Source: an uncultured Desulfovibrio sp. (lineage in GTDB: Bacteria > Desulfobacterota > Desulfovibrionia > Desulfovibrionales > Desulfovibrionaceae). From it: a stretch of DNA of 58,559 nucleotides. The DNA lies in NCBI RefSeq assembly GCF_944324505.1, contig NZ_CALUWO010000007.1, positions 1-58,559 on the forward strand, read 5' to 3'. Below are positions 7,305 through 16,465 of this stretch, piece after piece (position 1 is the stretch's first letter; each line of letters begins with the position of its first letter). A program made the translations under genes and the position numbers. A model generated the notes under the pieces. That model worked only from the letters and a program-made list of their open reading frames with translations, was not told the DNA's origin and did not search any database.

Positions 7305-8249
7305 CTAGTTTTTGCAGGAAAGCCATATCCGGCGCAGGCAGCTCTTCAGCAGGCGTCCCGGCCGGAACGAGGTATGCGCCAGGTGGACGGGCCAGCGGAA
7401 ATCCCGGACAGCCACCTCCTCCGGCGTCAGCAGGGGAAAACGCGGGCGGCAGCCGTTGGCACGGCAATGCGCCTCGCCCCGGCGTGCCAGCGCCTCAGCC
7501 AGCGGCACCTGGTCCACGGGGCAGCCCAGCAGGGCATAAACGGCCTCGTCCAGCGCCACGCAGGAAGCGCTGGCCGCCAGCAGGCCCAGGGCGTAGGGCT
7601 GGCCGGCGCTGGGACCGGTGACGTGCATGGCCGTAATCCCGTCCAGCAGGCCCAGCACGGGCGGCAGGGCCGCCCAGAGCGCCGCCAGACACGCGGCAAA
7701 AAAGGCCGGGTCCTGCCCCTGACGGGTATGGATAATGGCCTTGCGCAGGCCGCTTACGCAGCCGAAGCAGTTCTTGACGCTCAGGGTCAGCCGCATCTGG
7801 GAATGTGCCTTGACCCTGGCCGCGGAAAAAATCAGATCGCTTTCCTGTGCCAGACGGGCCACGGGAAAGGTCACCCCCGTATCCAGACGCAGCGGCAGGG
7901 GTGCCTCCAGAGCCTCCACGGCCAGCCCCAGAGGACGCAGGGCAGCGTCCAGTCCCACGCGGCGCGCCACGTACTGCGCCGTGCCAAAGCCCGGCGAATC
8001 CGCCACGCGCACCACGGCGCCCTGTTCCTGAAGCCAGCGGCAGAGGCCCGCCACCACCAGCGGTTCGGTACAGGCCAGCGGACGGGCGGAAACCAGATTG
8101 GGCTTGACCAGCACCCGCGCCGTGCGCAGCCCTTCTGCACCGGGCAGGGCCGCATCCAGCACGCGGGGCAGAACCTCCGCCACCTGGGTCGTGCGGGAGC
8201 AGCGGGCAATGGCCACAATCGGCTCCCCTGACGGGAAAACATCATACAT
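7305..8249 (-). CDS. DUF362 domain protein
   Basis: 314 residues from MYDVFPSGEP. The DUF362 signature is visible as ARVLVKPNLVS near the N-terminus, then VRVADSPGFGT, SDLIFSAARVKAHSQMRLTLSVKNCFGCVSG and LDGITAMHVTGPSAGQP. Proteins of this family occur near iron-sulfur or anaerobic metabolism genes in sulfate reducers, but their reaction is not settled. There are no ferredoxin-type CxxCxxC motifs here, unlike some longer members. The start has a poor ribosome site, and a longer frame continues upstream antisense to the mechanosensitive channel gene, so the N-terminus is uncertain by a few codons. Confidence 0.8.
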   Translation of the reverse strand: MYDVFPSGEPIVAIARCSRTTQVAEVLPRVLDAALPGAEGLRTARVLVKPNLVSARPLACTEPLVVAGLCRWLQEQGAVVRVADSPGFGTAQYVARRVGLDAALRPLGLAVEALEAPLPLRLDTGVTFPVARLAQESDLIFSAARVKAHSQMRLTLSVKNCFGCVSGLRKAIIHTRQGQDPAFFAACLAALWAALPPVLGLLDGITAMHVTGPSAGQPYALGLLAASASCVALDEAVYALLGCPVDQVPLAEALARRGEAHCRANGCRPRFPLLTPEEVAVRDFRWPVHLAHTSFRPGRLLKSCLRRIWLSCKN

Positions 8250-8360
8250 GGGCAAACTATGCCGCCGGCCGCCAGACTTGTAAAGCAGCCTCTTTTCAAG
8301 GCATGCCTCTTGCGGTAGTGTGCGGCTTTCCGCTCCCCTTACTCTTTCGGAGGATTCCGT

Positions 8361-10916
8361 ATGCTCCGTCTGTTCCGTATTCCGCTTTGCATGCTGCTGT
8401 GCTGTCTGGTGCTGACCCTGGCCGTGCCCCCCGCCGTGGTGCTGGCCGATGATGGGGATCAGACCGCCTCGTCGCAGAAGGACCCCGCTGCCCAGAAAGC
8501 CGACGATGACGCCCAGAAAAAGGCCGAGGAAGAAAAGAAAAAGAAAGAGGATGCCACCAAGCCCGTGGTGGATCCGTGGGCCGACATCTGGGAAGGACAG
8601 CGGGACTACCTGGTAAGCGTCATCAAGGAAGCAAAGGAAAAGAATACCCAGTTTTCCGGCCGCGTCACCAGCCTGAGCCCGGCGGAGGAAAACGAGGCCC
8701 GCCGTCTGCTGGTCCTGGCCAACAACTTCCGCAAGTGGCCCAACCCCCTGGAGGCCGTCAGCCGCCGCATCAGCCTGACCATTCGGCGTGTGGACCAGCT
8801 GCTGCAAACGCCCCTGCAGGAACGGGCCATGATCCAGGCCATGCTGGAGCGCGTGCGCGGTCTTTCCTCCTCGCTGCCCGACGATACCCAGAGTGCCGGA
8901 CAGGAAATCAAGAACTACGCCAAGGATATCCGCGTGGCGCGCAGCCGCCTGGAAAATCTGCTGCGCCGCTACGATACGGCCCTGGCACCGGCACAGAATC
9001 TGCTGCGGGACCTTTCCACCACCCAGAAGGAAATTTCCGCCCTGCTGCCGGGCCTGTGGAAGGAATACTACCTGCACGGGGCCGTGCCCTATCTCAGCCC
9101 CGACACCTGGAAGCGCGTGCTGCGGCAGTTGCAGTACTTCACCCAGGGGCTGATACTGCGCGTGCCCGTGGAAATCCCCATCACGCCCGAACAGTGGGAA
9201 AGCGTCTTCCTGCGGCTGGGCGCCAGCGTGGCCTTCAGCCTGCTCATTCTCTTCCTGCTGTATCGCAACTGCCGGGGCTGCCGGGACAATATGACGCTGC
9301 GTCATATTTTCCGCGTCAGCCTGCCCTGGCTCTTTCTGGGCATCTGCCTGATTTCGGCCTCCATTGCCTCATCGGACGAGACCTTCCGCCTGTTCCTGGC
9401 CCTGGGCAATCTCAATCTCATTGTGGCCCAGGTCTTTCTGGCCTGGGACCTGCGCCGCCTGCGACATACGGAAGTGCCGGCGGAATCGTCGCCCCTGTGG
9501 CGCCTTATCCCGCTGACCGTCATGGCCTATATTCTGCTGTATCTGCCCCTGCCCGCCGCCATCGGCGTGGTCACGTGGATCATGAGCATCATTGCCTACA
9601 TGATTGTGCAGCGCAAGCGCCGCTTTGACACCAACTTCGGCCCCATGCAGCTGGAAACCTCCATCTGTTCCGGCCTGCCCGCCGTCATCTGGATTGTGCT
9701 GATCCTGGCCCTGATGGGCCTGCACGTCTACAGCATGGTGCTCTACCTGCTCTATGCCTCGGTGTCGCTGGCCCTGCAACTGAGCATGGGCAGCATGTCG
9801 CTCATCAACCGCATCAACGACCGTCTGCCCAAGGACGGCGGCCGCGCTGCCCTGTCCAGCGTTCTGGTGGCCCTGGCCGCGCCCACGGTCATCATCCTGG
9901 CCTGCGGCAGCATCGCCATGTGGGTCATCACCCTGCCCGGCGGGGGCTATCTGCTGCAGGACTATGTTCTCAAGGGCGTTGACGTGGGCGCCACCCGCTT
10001 CAACGCCCTGCAGGTGCTGCTCATTGTGAGCATGTTCTTCATCACGCGCACGGCGGTGCGCATGGGCTGCCGCTTCATTTCCCACCTGCCGGAGCGCGGC
10101 CTGAGCATTGAAGGCTCGCTCATCCAGCCCATGCAGACGGCCGTCACCTATACCTTCTGGGCCTTGTTCGGCATGTTCGTGCTCCGGGCACTGGGCATGG
10201 AACTGAGCAATCTGGCCATGATCGCCGGCGGTCTTTCCGTGGGTATCGGTTTTGGCATGCAGACCATCATCAACAACTTCCTCTCCGGCCTCATCCTCAT
10301 CTTCAGCCGGACCATGCAGGAAGGCGACGTGGTGGAAGTGGGCAATACCACCGGCCGCGTGCGCAAGATCAGCGTGCGCGCCACCGTGGTGGAAACCTAT
10401 GACAATGCCATCATCTATGTGCCCAATTCCGAATTCGTGTCCAGCCGCCTCATCAACTGGACGCGCAACAGCCGTTCTGTACGCCTCCAGGTGGATGTGG
10501 GCGTGGCCTACGGCACGGATACCGCACTGGTCATGCGCCTCATGCACGACATTGCCGGCCGGCATCCCCGCATTCTCAAGCATCCCGAACCCATTGTGCT
10601 GTTCACGGCCTTTGGGGACAGCACGCTCAACTTCGCCCTGCGCTTCTGGGTACAGGACTATGACGTGGGCGTGTCCACCTCGTCCGATCTTCGCCTGATC
10701 ATGGAGCGCGAATTCCGCGCCCACAATATCGAAGTGGCCTTCCCGCAGCTTGATGTGCACATCAAGCAGATGCCGCCGCGGGCCATCACCCCGCGCGACA
10801 TGCCCCCCCGCAGCGAACCGCGCGCCCCGCAAATCCGCCGGCCGCGGCCCAAGGTCATGCGTCATCCCAGACGCGATGCCGCACAAACAAAAGGAGGAGC
10901 CAATGATCCGTCGTAA
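8361..10916 (+). CDS. Large MscS/MscK-type mechanosensitive channel
   Basis: 851 residues, start ATG behind GGAGGATTCCGT. A signal peptide (LFRIPLCMLLCCLVLTLAVPPAVVLA) is followed by a Lys/Glu-rich segment (residues ~45-72) and a helical periplasmic domain. Multiple membrane segments follow (~290-560). The C-terminal MscS core is clear: MIAGGLSVGIGFGMQTIINNF pore helix, SGLILIFSRTMQEGDVVEV, TGRVRKISVRATVV and the cytoplasmic beta/alpha region. Long family members relieve osmotic downshock by releasing solutes. The gene overlaps the following cupin gene by 14 bp. Confidence 0.9.
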   Translation: MLRLFRIPLCMLLCCLVLTLAVPPAVVLADDGDQTASSQKDPAAQKADDDAQKKAEEEKKKKEDATKPVVDPWADIWEGQRDYLVSVIKEAKEKNTQFSGRVTSLSPAEENEARRLLVLANNFRKWPNPLEAVSRRISLTIRRVDQLLQTPLQERAMIQAMLERVRGLSSSLPDDTQSAGQEIKNYAKDIRVARSRLENLLRRYDTALAPAQNLLRDLSTTQKEISALLPGLWKEYYLHGAVPYLSPDTWKRVLRQLQYFTQGLILRVPVEIPITPEQWESVFLRLGASVAFSLLILFLLYRNCRGCRDNMTLRHIFRVSLPWLFLGICLISASIASSDETFRLFLALGNLNLIVAQVFLAWDLRRLRHTEVPAESSPLWRLIPLTVMAYILLYLPLPAAIGVVTWIMSIIAYMIVQRKRRFDTNFGPMQLETSICSGLPAVIWIVLILALMGLHVYSMVLYLLYASVSLALQLSMGSMSLINRINDRLPKDGGRAALSSVLVALAAPTVIILACGSIAMWVITLPGGGYLLQDYVLKGVDVGATRFNALQVLLIVSMFFITRTAVRMGCRFISHLPERGLSIEGSLIQPMQTAVTYTFWALFGMFVLRALGMELSNLAMIAGGLSVGIGFGMQTIINNFLSGLILIFSRTMQEGDVVEVGNTTGRVRKISVRATVVETYDNAIIYVPNSEFVSSRLINWTRNSRSVRLQVDVGVAYGTDTALVMRLMHDIAGRHPRILKHPEPIVLFTAFGDSTLNFALRFWVQDYDVGVSTSSDLRLIMEREFRAHNIEVAFPQLDVHIKQMPPRAITPRDMPPRSEPRAPQIRRPRPKVMRHPRRDAAQTKGGANDPS

Positions 10917-11247
10917 AAACGAACTCACCACCTTTGAACGCCCCATGTTCGGCGGCCCCGGCACGGGCAGCGGCTGGCAGATCCTCAATGACGGGGACTT
11001 TGCCGGCAAGGGCCGTCTGTTCAATCACCTGCTGCTCAAGCCCGGCTGCGGCGTGGGCAAGCATACCCACAAGGGCGACTTTGAAATCTACTACGTCCTG
11101 CGGGGCGAAGGCCACTATGACGACAACGGCACGGAGGTCATCCTCCATGCCGGCGACGTGGCCATCTGCAACGCCGGTGAAAGCCACGCCCTGGAAAACC
11201 GGGGCCAGGACGATCTGGAAGTCATTGCCCTCATTCTCTTTGCCTGA
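10903..11247 (+). CDS. Small cupin-domain protein
   Basis: 114 residues with a single cupin barrel: GCGVGKHTHKGDFEIYYVLRGEG (motif 1 with two His and a Glu) and GDVAICNAGESHALEN (motif 2 His), a full metal-binding set. The ATG at 10903 lies inside the end of the channel gene and is preceded by AAGGAGGAG, so it is translated from its own strong ribosome site. Function of these stand-alone cupins (sensor or isomerase-like) cannot be told from sequence. Confidence 0.85.
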   Translation: MIRRKNELTTFERPMFGGPGTGSGWQILNDGDFAGKGRLFNHLLLKPGCGVGKHTHKGDFEIYYVLRGEGHYDDNGTEVILHAGDVAICNAGESHALENRGQDDLEVIALILFA

Positions 11248-11358
11248 GGCCAGCTCACGCCACGGGCGCCGGGAAAAGGGACAGCCTCCGCAGAGCTTCC
11301 TGCCCCTGTCCCCCTTCCCCGCCACGCCTTTTCAGGGCGGACGGCACACACGTAAAAC

Positions 11359-11394
11359 AAACAGGCCTTTCCCCATCTGGGGAAAGGCCTGTTT
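11359..11394. terminator. Bidirectional terminator between convergent operons
   Basis: A 16 bp perfect stem AAACAGGCCTTTCCCC / GGGGAAAGGCCTGTTT with loop ATCT, between the cupin gene (plus) and the oxidoreductase operon (minus). Confidence 0.8.
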
Positions 11395-11422
11395 CCTTTC
11401 TGATATTGCGCCCCTCCGGGGC

Positions 11423-11965
11423 CTATGCCGCAAAATGATATCCGGCTTCCAGCGCCCGGATATTGTCGGGAATGAGGCGGGCATAATGGCCGCTCACCAC
11501 ACGCTGCATGGCCGCCGCCACCGCTGCCGTCGACAGCATGCCGGTGGCCCGCAGCCAGGCGCCCAGGGCCACCATATTGGCCATTTTCACATTGCCCAGC
11601 TCGCCGGCCATATCATTGGCCGGAATGTAGACCGTGCGCCGGGAGGGGTCCAGCAGCTCGCGGGAGATGAGCGAGGCATTGACCACCTGTACCCCGTCCT
11701 CCTGGAGACGCGGCTGGAACTTGCGCAGCGACGGCTCGTTGAGCACAATGAGGGAACAGGGCCGCCCCACCAGCGGCGAGCCCACGGGATGACTGTCCAG
11801 CACCACGGTACAGTTGGCCGTACCGCCGCGCATTTCCGCCCCGTACACCGGGATAAAGCTCACCTCCAGGCCGGCTTCCATGCCGGCCTGGGCCAGCAGA
11901 TTGCCCGCCAGCATGACGCCCTGCCCGCCGAAACCGGCCATGATGACATCCATGTAACCGCTCAT
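11423..11965 (-). CDS. 2-oxoacid:ferredoxin oxidoreductase, gamma subunit
   Basis: 180 residues with the gamma-subunit pattern IMAGFGGQGVMLAGNLLAQAG, VSFIPVYGAEMRGGTANCTVV and GSPLVGRPCSLIVLN. It is the last gene of a delta-alpha-beta-gamma operon and overlaps the beta gene by ATGA. The complex oxidises a 2-oxoacid with CoA to the acyl-CoA, CO2 and reduced ferredoxin in the cytoplasm. The layout fits 2-oxoisovalerate (Vor) or 2-oxoglutarate (Kor) enzymes; sequence reading alone does not separate them. Confidence 0.92.
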   Translation of the reverse strand: MSGYMDVIMAGFGGQGVMLAGNLLAQAGMEAGLEVSFIPVYGAEMRGGTANCTVVLDSHPVGSPLVGRPCSLIVLNEPSLRKFQPRLQEDGVQVVNASLISRELLDPSRRTVYIPANDMAGELGNVKMANMVALGAWLRATGMLSTAAVAAAMQRVVSGHYARLIPDNIRALEAGYHFAA

Positions 11966-12777
11966 GCCGTTACCTCCTCGCCAGCCGGAGCCTGGGCGGT
12001 CACGTCCCGGTAGACGCCCAGGGGAAAGACCGGAATCATTTCCCGGCCGATGCGCTCATTGGCCTGTACCGGGTTCATGTGCCAGTTGGTGGGGCAGCCG
12101 GAGAGCAGCTCCACAAAGCCAAAGCCCAGCCCCTGCAACTGCACCTCAAACGCCTTGCGCAGGGCCTTTTTGGCCCGCCGCACATGCGCCACCGTGTCCA
12201 GGGCGCAGCGCTCGGCATAGGCCACACCGGCCAGGCCGGCCATGATCTCCGTCAGATGCACCGGTCCGCCATCGCCCCGCAGGTGACGCCCGGTGGGCGT
12301 GGTGGTGGTCTTCTGCCCCAGCAGGGTGGTGGGGGCCATCTGCCCGCCGGTCATGCCATAGACCGTATTGTTGATAAACACGGCCGTGATGGCTTCGCCC
12401 CGGTTGGCCGCGTGGACGGATTCGGCAAGCCCGATGGCCGCCATGTCCCCGTCCCCCTGATAGGTAAAGACCACGCTTTCCGGCCGGGCACGGCGGATGC
12501 CCGTGGCCACGGCACAGGCGCGGCCGTGCGGCGCTTCCACGGCATCCACGCTGAAATAGTCATAGGAAAAGGCCGAACAGCCCACCGACGCCACCAGAAT
12601 AGCCTTGTCGGCCACGCCCAGTTCGTCCAGCACCTCGCAGACAAGGCGATGGGCAATGCCGTGATGGCAGCCCGGGCAGTAGTGCGTCTCCTTGCCGGAC
12701 AGACTGGCAGGCGCATCAAAAACCAGTGTTTCGTCCGCGGACGGGCAGCAGCCGTCCTTGTGCATTGCGTCCTGCAT
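11962..12777 (-). CDS. 2-oxoacid:ferredoxin oxidoreductase, beta (ThDP) subunit
   Basis: 271 residues from MQDAMHKDGCCPSADE, one base after the alpha stop, with AAGGAGG just upstream inside alpha. Thiamine diphosphate signature: HYCPGCHHGIAHRLVCE (first Fe-S/ThDP cysteines), VGCSAFSYDYF, TYQGDGDMAAIG and NNTVYGMTGGQMAPTT, ending in a FGFVELLSGCPTNWHM segment. This subunit carries the catalytic cofactor and the cluster nearest it. An ATGA overlap links it to gamma. Confidence 0.93.
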   Translation of the reverse strand: MQDAMHKDGCCPSADETLVFDAPASLSGKETHYCPGCHHGIAHRLVCEVLDELGVADKAILVASVGCSAFSYDYFSVDAVEAPHGRACAVATGIRRARPESVVFTYQGDGDMAAIGLAESVHAANRGEAITAVFINNTVYGMTGGQMAPTTLLGQKTTTTPTGRHLRGDGGPVHLTEIMAGLAGVAYAERCALDTVAHVRRAKKALRKAFEVQLQGLGFGFVELLSGCPTNWHMNPVQANERIGREMIPVFPLGVYRDVTAQAPAGEEVTA

Positions 12778-12778
12778 C

Positions 12779-13873
12779 TCAGTCCTCCTTGAGTGCCGCC
12801 AGAATGGGATCCAGCAGATCGTCCGCGCCCACCAGCAGGCCGGGCATGATGCCATGCCAGCCCACCACCGTGCGCTGCGGCAGAATGTCCAGCGCCAGGC
12901 GCACATCTTCCACCATCTGGCCGGTATTCTGTTCCAACACCAGCACACGCCGGCCCCGGACCACCCGGCGCAGGGCCGCATCCGGCCAGGGGAAGAGCGT
13001 CACCGGGCGGAACAATCCCACCTTGAAGCCCTGATCACGCAGCTGCCGTATGGCGCTGCGGGCGATGCGGGCAATGGAGCCAAAGGCCACCACCACCAGC
13101 TCGGCATCGTCGCACTGCCAGGTTTCCCACGCCGCATCGGCGCGCATGGCCTCATAGGTCCGCATCAGTTCCTGATTGCGGGCGGCCAGGGTGCCCTCGG
13201 CCAGATAGACGGACTTGAGCAGCCGGGGCGCCGCCCCGGCACCGCGCCGGCCGCGGCCTTCCAGACGCCATGCGGATGACAGGCGGGCGTAATCCTCCGC
13301 CGTCAGGGCATCGGCCGGCGGCTGACGCCGCACCGGCTCCTTGATCTGGGCCACGATGGCATCCCCCAGCAGCATCACCGGATTGGTATAGCGGAAGGCC
13401 AGCGCAAAGGCCCGGAACATGAAGTCATAGCACTCCTGGGCCGTGGACGGGGCCAGGACAAAGTTGCGGTGATCGCCGTTGCCGCCGCCCTTGACCGCCT
13501 GAAAATAGTCGCCCTGTGACGGGCCGATGTCCCCCAGGCCGGGACCGCCGCGCATCATATTGACGATGACGCCCGGAATATGACTGCCGGCCATGTAGGA
13601 CAGGGCTTCCTGCATGAGGGCAATGCCGCAGCTGGACGAGGATGTCATGGCCGGAATGCCGCAGGCCCCGGCGCCCAGAAGCATGGTGGAGGCCGCCAGT
13701 TCGCTTTCGGCCTGCACGAACTGTCCGCCGTTTTCGGGCAGCAGCCGGCTCATGGCTTCGGGAATTTCGTTCTGCGGGGTAATGGGATAGCCGAAATAGC
13801 AGCGGCAGCCGGCATCAATGGCCCCCAGCGCCACGGCTTCATTGCCCTTGATGAGAATGCGTTGATCACTCAT
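12779..13873 (-). CDS. 2-oxoacid:ferredoxin oxidoreductase, alpha subunit
   Basis: 364 residues from MSDQRILIKGNEAVALGAIDAGC, overlapping the ferredoxin-like delta gene by ATGA. It has the alpha-subunit pattern: CYFGYPITPQNEIPEAMSRLLP, FVQAESELAASTMLLGAGACG, MTSSSSCGIALMQEALSYM, MMRGGPGLGDIGPSQGDY and a C-terminal transketolase-like domain (VVVAFGSIARIARSAI, VLVLEQNTGQMVEDVRLAL). Substrate- and CoA-binding subunit of the complex. Confidence 0.93.
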   Translation of the reverse strand: MSDQRILIKGNEAVALGAIDAGCRCYFGYPITPQNEIPEAMSRLLPENGGQFVQAESELAASTMLLGAGACGIPAMTSSSSCGIALMQEALSYMAGSHIPGVIVNMMRGGPGLGDIGPSQGDYFQAVKGGGNGDHRNFVLAPSTAQECYDFMFRAFALAFRYTNPVMLLGDAIVAQIKEPVRRQPPADALTAEDYARLSSAWRLEGRGRRGAGAAPRLLKSVYLAEGTLAARNQELMRTYEAMRADAAWETWQCDDAELVVVAFGSIARIARSAIRQLRDQGFKVGLFRPVTLFPWPDAALRRVVRGRRVLVLEQNTGQMVEDVRLALDILPQRTVVGWHGIMPGLLVGADDLLDPILAALKED

Positions 13874-14091
13874 GCCGTTTTTCCTCCGCCAGCGGTGCGA
13901 AATACGCGAATGGCCACGTCCGGGCACATGATGGCGCAGGAGGTGCAGCCCGTGCAGTGGCCGACGGCTTCCATGACTTCATAGCCCTGCCTGTTGAAAC
14001 GGCCGGACGGGCGGATACACCGGGTGGGACAGGCCGAAACACAAAGGCGGCATCCCTTGCAACGGTCTTCCAGAAACACAATTCGTGACAT
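13870..14091 (-). CDS. 2-oxoacid:ferredoxin oxidoreductase, delta (2x[4Fe-4S]) subunit
   Basis: 73 residues starting MSRIVFLEDRCKGCRLCVSAC behind AAAGGAT. Two ferredoxin motifs, CKGCRLCVSACP and CTGCTSCAIMCP, each supply cysteines for a [4Fe-4S] cluster. It is the first gene of the operon and passes electrons to soluble ferredoxin. An in-frame upstream ATG adds six residues but has no better ribosome site. Confidence 0.93.
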   Translation of the reverse strand: MSRIVFLEDRCKGCRLCVSACPTRCIRPSGRFNRQGYEVMEAVGHCTGCTSCAIMCPDVAIRVFRTAGGGKTA

Positions 14092-14623
14092 AGGCAATCC
14101 TTTGGGCAACCGCCTTGATCCCGGCCACCCGGCAGGAATGTAAACCGCCTGAAAATCTCGTCAAGCCATCGCCGTTTTCCGGCGAAATCCCTAAAAAAAC
14201 AGTTAATACCCTGGCAGCACTGACAAAAATGCCGCCCGACAGCAATTGAGAAAAAAGGAAATTTTTCCTGATTGCCGGAACGGACAAGGCGGAAGGCAGG
14301 AAGCGGCACGCCGTTTCCGGCCATATGCTCCGCGCATCCGCCCCCAAATCCGCGCACGCGAACGCCTGTGACCACACCGGTCATGGGGCTTGCATGGGCT
14401 GCCCTTTCCCATGCCCTCCCCGCCCCGGACGCCGGCAGGAGGTATCTTCCCTGCGGGCAGCAGCAAAGCCGGGCGCAGGGCCGCCGCACAACGCCGCCCC
14501 GTGGCGGCAACATGCCGAGGCCCTCGGACAAAACCGTCCCCGCATGCCGCACGCGCATTTTCCCGACATGGATGCCCCGGACAAACGGATCGCACTGCCG
14601 CCGGCAGGCCGGCGGAGTCAGCC
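14092..14623. other. 532 bp intergenic region (vor/kor promoter side and queA 3' side)
   Basis: No gene I can support. The part next to the oxidoreductase operon is AT-richer and holds its probable promoter. Just after the queA stop there is a perfect 8 bp hairpin CCGCCGGC/GCCGGCGG (14598-14615) without a T-run. The rest is GC-rich with weak, unsupported open frames on both strands. Confidence 0.5.
14137..14164 (-). promoter_or_regulatory. Promoter of the 2-oxoacid oxidoreductase operon
   Basis: On the minus strand TTGACG (14159-14164), 16 bp spacer and TACATT (14137-14142), 45-75 bp before the delta-subunit start. No operator is obvious. Confidence 0.5.
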
Positions 14624-15745
14624 CTAGCGTATGAGCATGGCGTCGCCGTAGGAAAAGAAGCGATAGCCCGCTGCCACGGCTTCCCGGTAGGCTTCCAGAA
14701 TGCGTTCGCGACCGGCAAAGGCGGAAACCAGCAGCAGCAGCGAGGATTCGGGCAGGTGAAAATTGGTGATCAGCCCATCCACCACCCGGAAACGGCGGCC
14801 GGGATAGAGATAGATGTCCGTCCAGCCGGTATAGGCCTGCAAGGAACCACAGACCTCCGCCGCGCCTTCCAGGGCACGGGTGCTGGTGGTGCCCACGGCA
14901 ATGACCGGCCGGCCAGCGGCCCTGGCCTCGCGAATGGCCCGCACGGTCTCCTCGCCCACCTCGATGTATTCCCGGTGCATCTGATGCCGGCGGATATCCT
15001 CGCTGCGCACGGGACTGAAGGTGCCATAGCCCACATACAGGGTCACCTCGGCCCAGCCGAAGCCCTTTTCCGCCAGCCGCTGCCGCAGCTCTGCGGTAAA
15101 GTGCAGGCCGGCCGTGGGCGCGGCCACGGAGCCGGTCTTGTCCGCGCGGGCATAGACGGTCTGATAGCGGCCCGCATCTTCCTCGCCATCGGGGCGCTTG
15201 ATGTAGGGCGGCAGCGGGATGTGCCCGGTGGCGGCAAAGGCGGCCTGGAGGTCTCCCTGCCAGTCCAGGCGCACCCGCCGCTGCCCGAAAGGTCCGGTTT
15301 CCAGAACCGTCACACTGATGCCCGCGCCAAAGCGCACGCATTCCCCTTCGCGAATGCTGCCGCCGGAGCGCACCAGGCCGCTGACCTCGGCACTCCAGCC
15401 ATCGGGCACATCCCGGCGCGCGCGGGCCTGGGCCATCACCAGCGGCAGGGGCGTCAGCAGCAGAAATTCCACCTTGCCGCCCGTGGCGCGAGACCCCAGC
15501 AGGCGGGCCTGGAGCACACGGGAATTGTTGGCCACCAGCAAGGCCCCCGGGGGCAGCAGATCAGGCAGCTCGCTGAAGAGGTGATGCTCGATGTCGGGCT
15601 GCCCGTAGCGGGACATGGTCAGCAGGCGGGACGTACCGCGCACTTCGGGGGGAAACTGGGCAATCTGTTCGGGGGGCAGCTCGTAATGATAGTTGCGCAG
15701 CAGAAAGTCGTCATCACTGACAGGAACAGCAGGGGTTTTCGGCAT
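14624..15745 (-). CDS. queA: S-adenosylmethionine:tRNA ribosyltransferase-isomerase
   Basis: 373 residues starting MPKTPAVPVSDDDFLLRNYHYELPPEQIAQFP behind GGAG. Family landmarks are VANNSRVLQARLLG, GHIPLPPYIKR, DAGRYQTVYA, GSVAAPTAGLHFT, YVGYGTFSPV, VGTTSTRALE and FHLPESSLLLLVSAF. QueA moves the ribose of SAM onto preQ1 in tRNA to give epoxyqueuosine. queD and queE lie 31 kb away in the same window, so queuosine synthesis is split between loci. Confidence 0.95.
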   Translation of the reverse strand: MPKTPAVPVSDDDFLLRNYHYELPPEQIAQFPPEVRGTSRLLTMSRYGQPDIEHHLFSELPDLLPPGALLVANNSRVLQARLLGSRATGGKVEFLLLTPLPLVMAQARARRDVPDGWSAEVSGLVRSGGSIREGECVRFGAGISVTVLETGPFGQRRVRLDWQGDLQAAFAATGHIPLPPYIKRPDGEEDAGRYQTVYARADKTGSVAAPTAGLHFTAELRQRLAEKGFGWAEVTLYVGYGTFSPVRSEDIRRHQMHREYIEVGEETVRAIREARAAGRPVIAVGTTSTRALEGAAEVCGSLQAYTGWTDIYLYPGRRFRVVDGLITNFHLPESSLLLLVSAFAGRERILEAYREAVAAGYRFFSYGDAMLIR

Positions 15746-15925
15746 GGCTTTCTCCACGGTTTCGCAAGGAGGCAACGATAGGGCAGCAGCAGAACGGCCC
15801 GCCGGACAAGCGGCCCCGCTGCCTGCATGCTGCCGGGAAGGCAGGCTTGTCAGGGCAGGACGGAGAGGCTATTGTCTGCCCGTATTCCGCTTTCGGGCGG
15901 TCACCGTCGCCGCAGGAGTATAGCC

Positions 15926-16465
15926 ATGCCACGCGTCTTTGTCACCCTGAGCCTGCTTGCCCTTCTTGCCCTGGGCGCGGGCTGCGCCCAGATGGGCATC
16001 AGCAGTCCCTTTGCGTCGGACAGCGCCCCGAGTCAGAGCGAACTGCTGGGGGTTTCCCTGCCGGCGGGCATGGAACGCTCGTCCAGGCATTCCCGCCCCG
16101 CCGAGGGCCTGGAAGTGGCCACAGGCTATGCCGATGCCAACAGTGTGGCGCAGGCCATGTTCACCGCGCTCCAGTCTGCCGGCTGGCAGCTGCGCCTGCA
16201 ACAGATGCGCAACGGCAAGGGCCTGTTCCTGTATGAACGCGGCCCGCAGCTGGCCATGGTCAGCGTGGATGCGCAGACCGTCCAGACCATTCTCTATATT
16301 GTGGCCGGCACCCGCCTGCCCGACGGCAGCACGCTCAACCTTGCCGTGCCGGCCGAAAGCAGCGCAGAAGACGGCAGCAGCGAGGCCCTCCCGGACAGCA
16401 CGCCCGCTCCGTCCGGCGGCGGCTGGGGCAGCTCCGGCGGCGGCCTGCAGGAGCGTTCCCTGTGA
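15926..16465 (+). CDS. Predicted lipoprotein
   Basis: 179 residues from MPRVFVTLSLLALLALGAGCAQ, a type II signal peptide with lipobox LGAGC (modified Cys ~20). The body has AMFTALQSAGWQLRLQQMRNGKGLFLYERG, reminiscent of small periplasmic lipoproteins, and a Gly/Ser-rich tail. The start is behind CAGGAG. It overlaps coaBC by GTGA. No family function recognised. Confidence 0.75.
   Translation: MPRVFVTLSLLALLALGAGCAQMGISSPFASDSAPSQSELLGVSLPAGMERSSRHSRPAEGLEVATGYADANSVAQAMFTALQSAGWQLRLQQMRNGKGLFLYERGPQLAMVSVDAQTVQTILYIVAGTRLPDGSTLNLAVPAESSAEDGSSEALPDSTPAPSGGGWGSSGGGLQERSL

Noticed and set aside
9369..11024. A 551-codon minus-strand frame opposite the MscS gene
   Set aside because: Composition is His/Gly/Gln-rich shadow of the channel gene; no domain, no ribosome site.
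14325..14627. A 100-codon plus-strand frame in the gap before queA
   Set aside because: No ribosome site, Pro/His/Arg-rich, no domain, and it runs over the queA stop and its hairpin.
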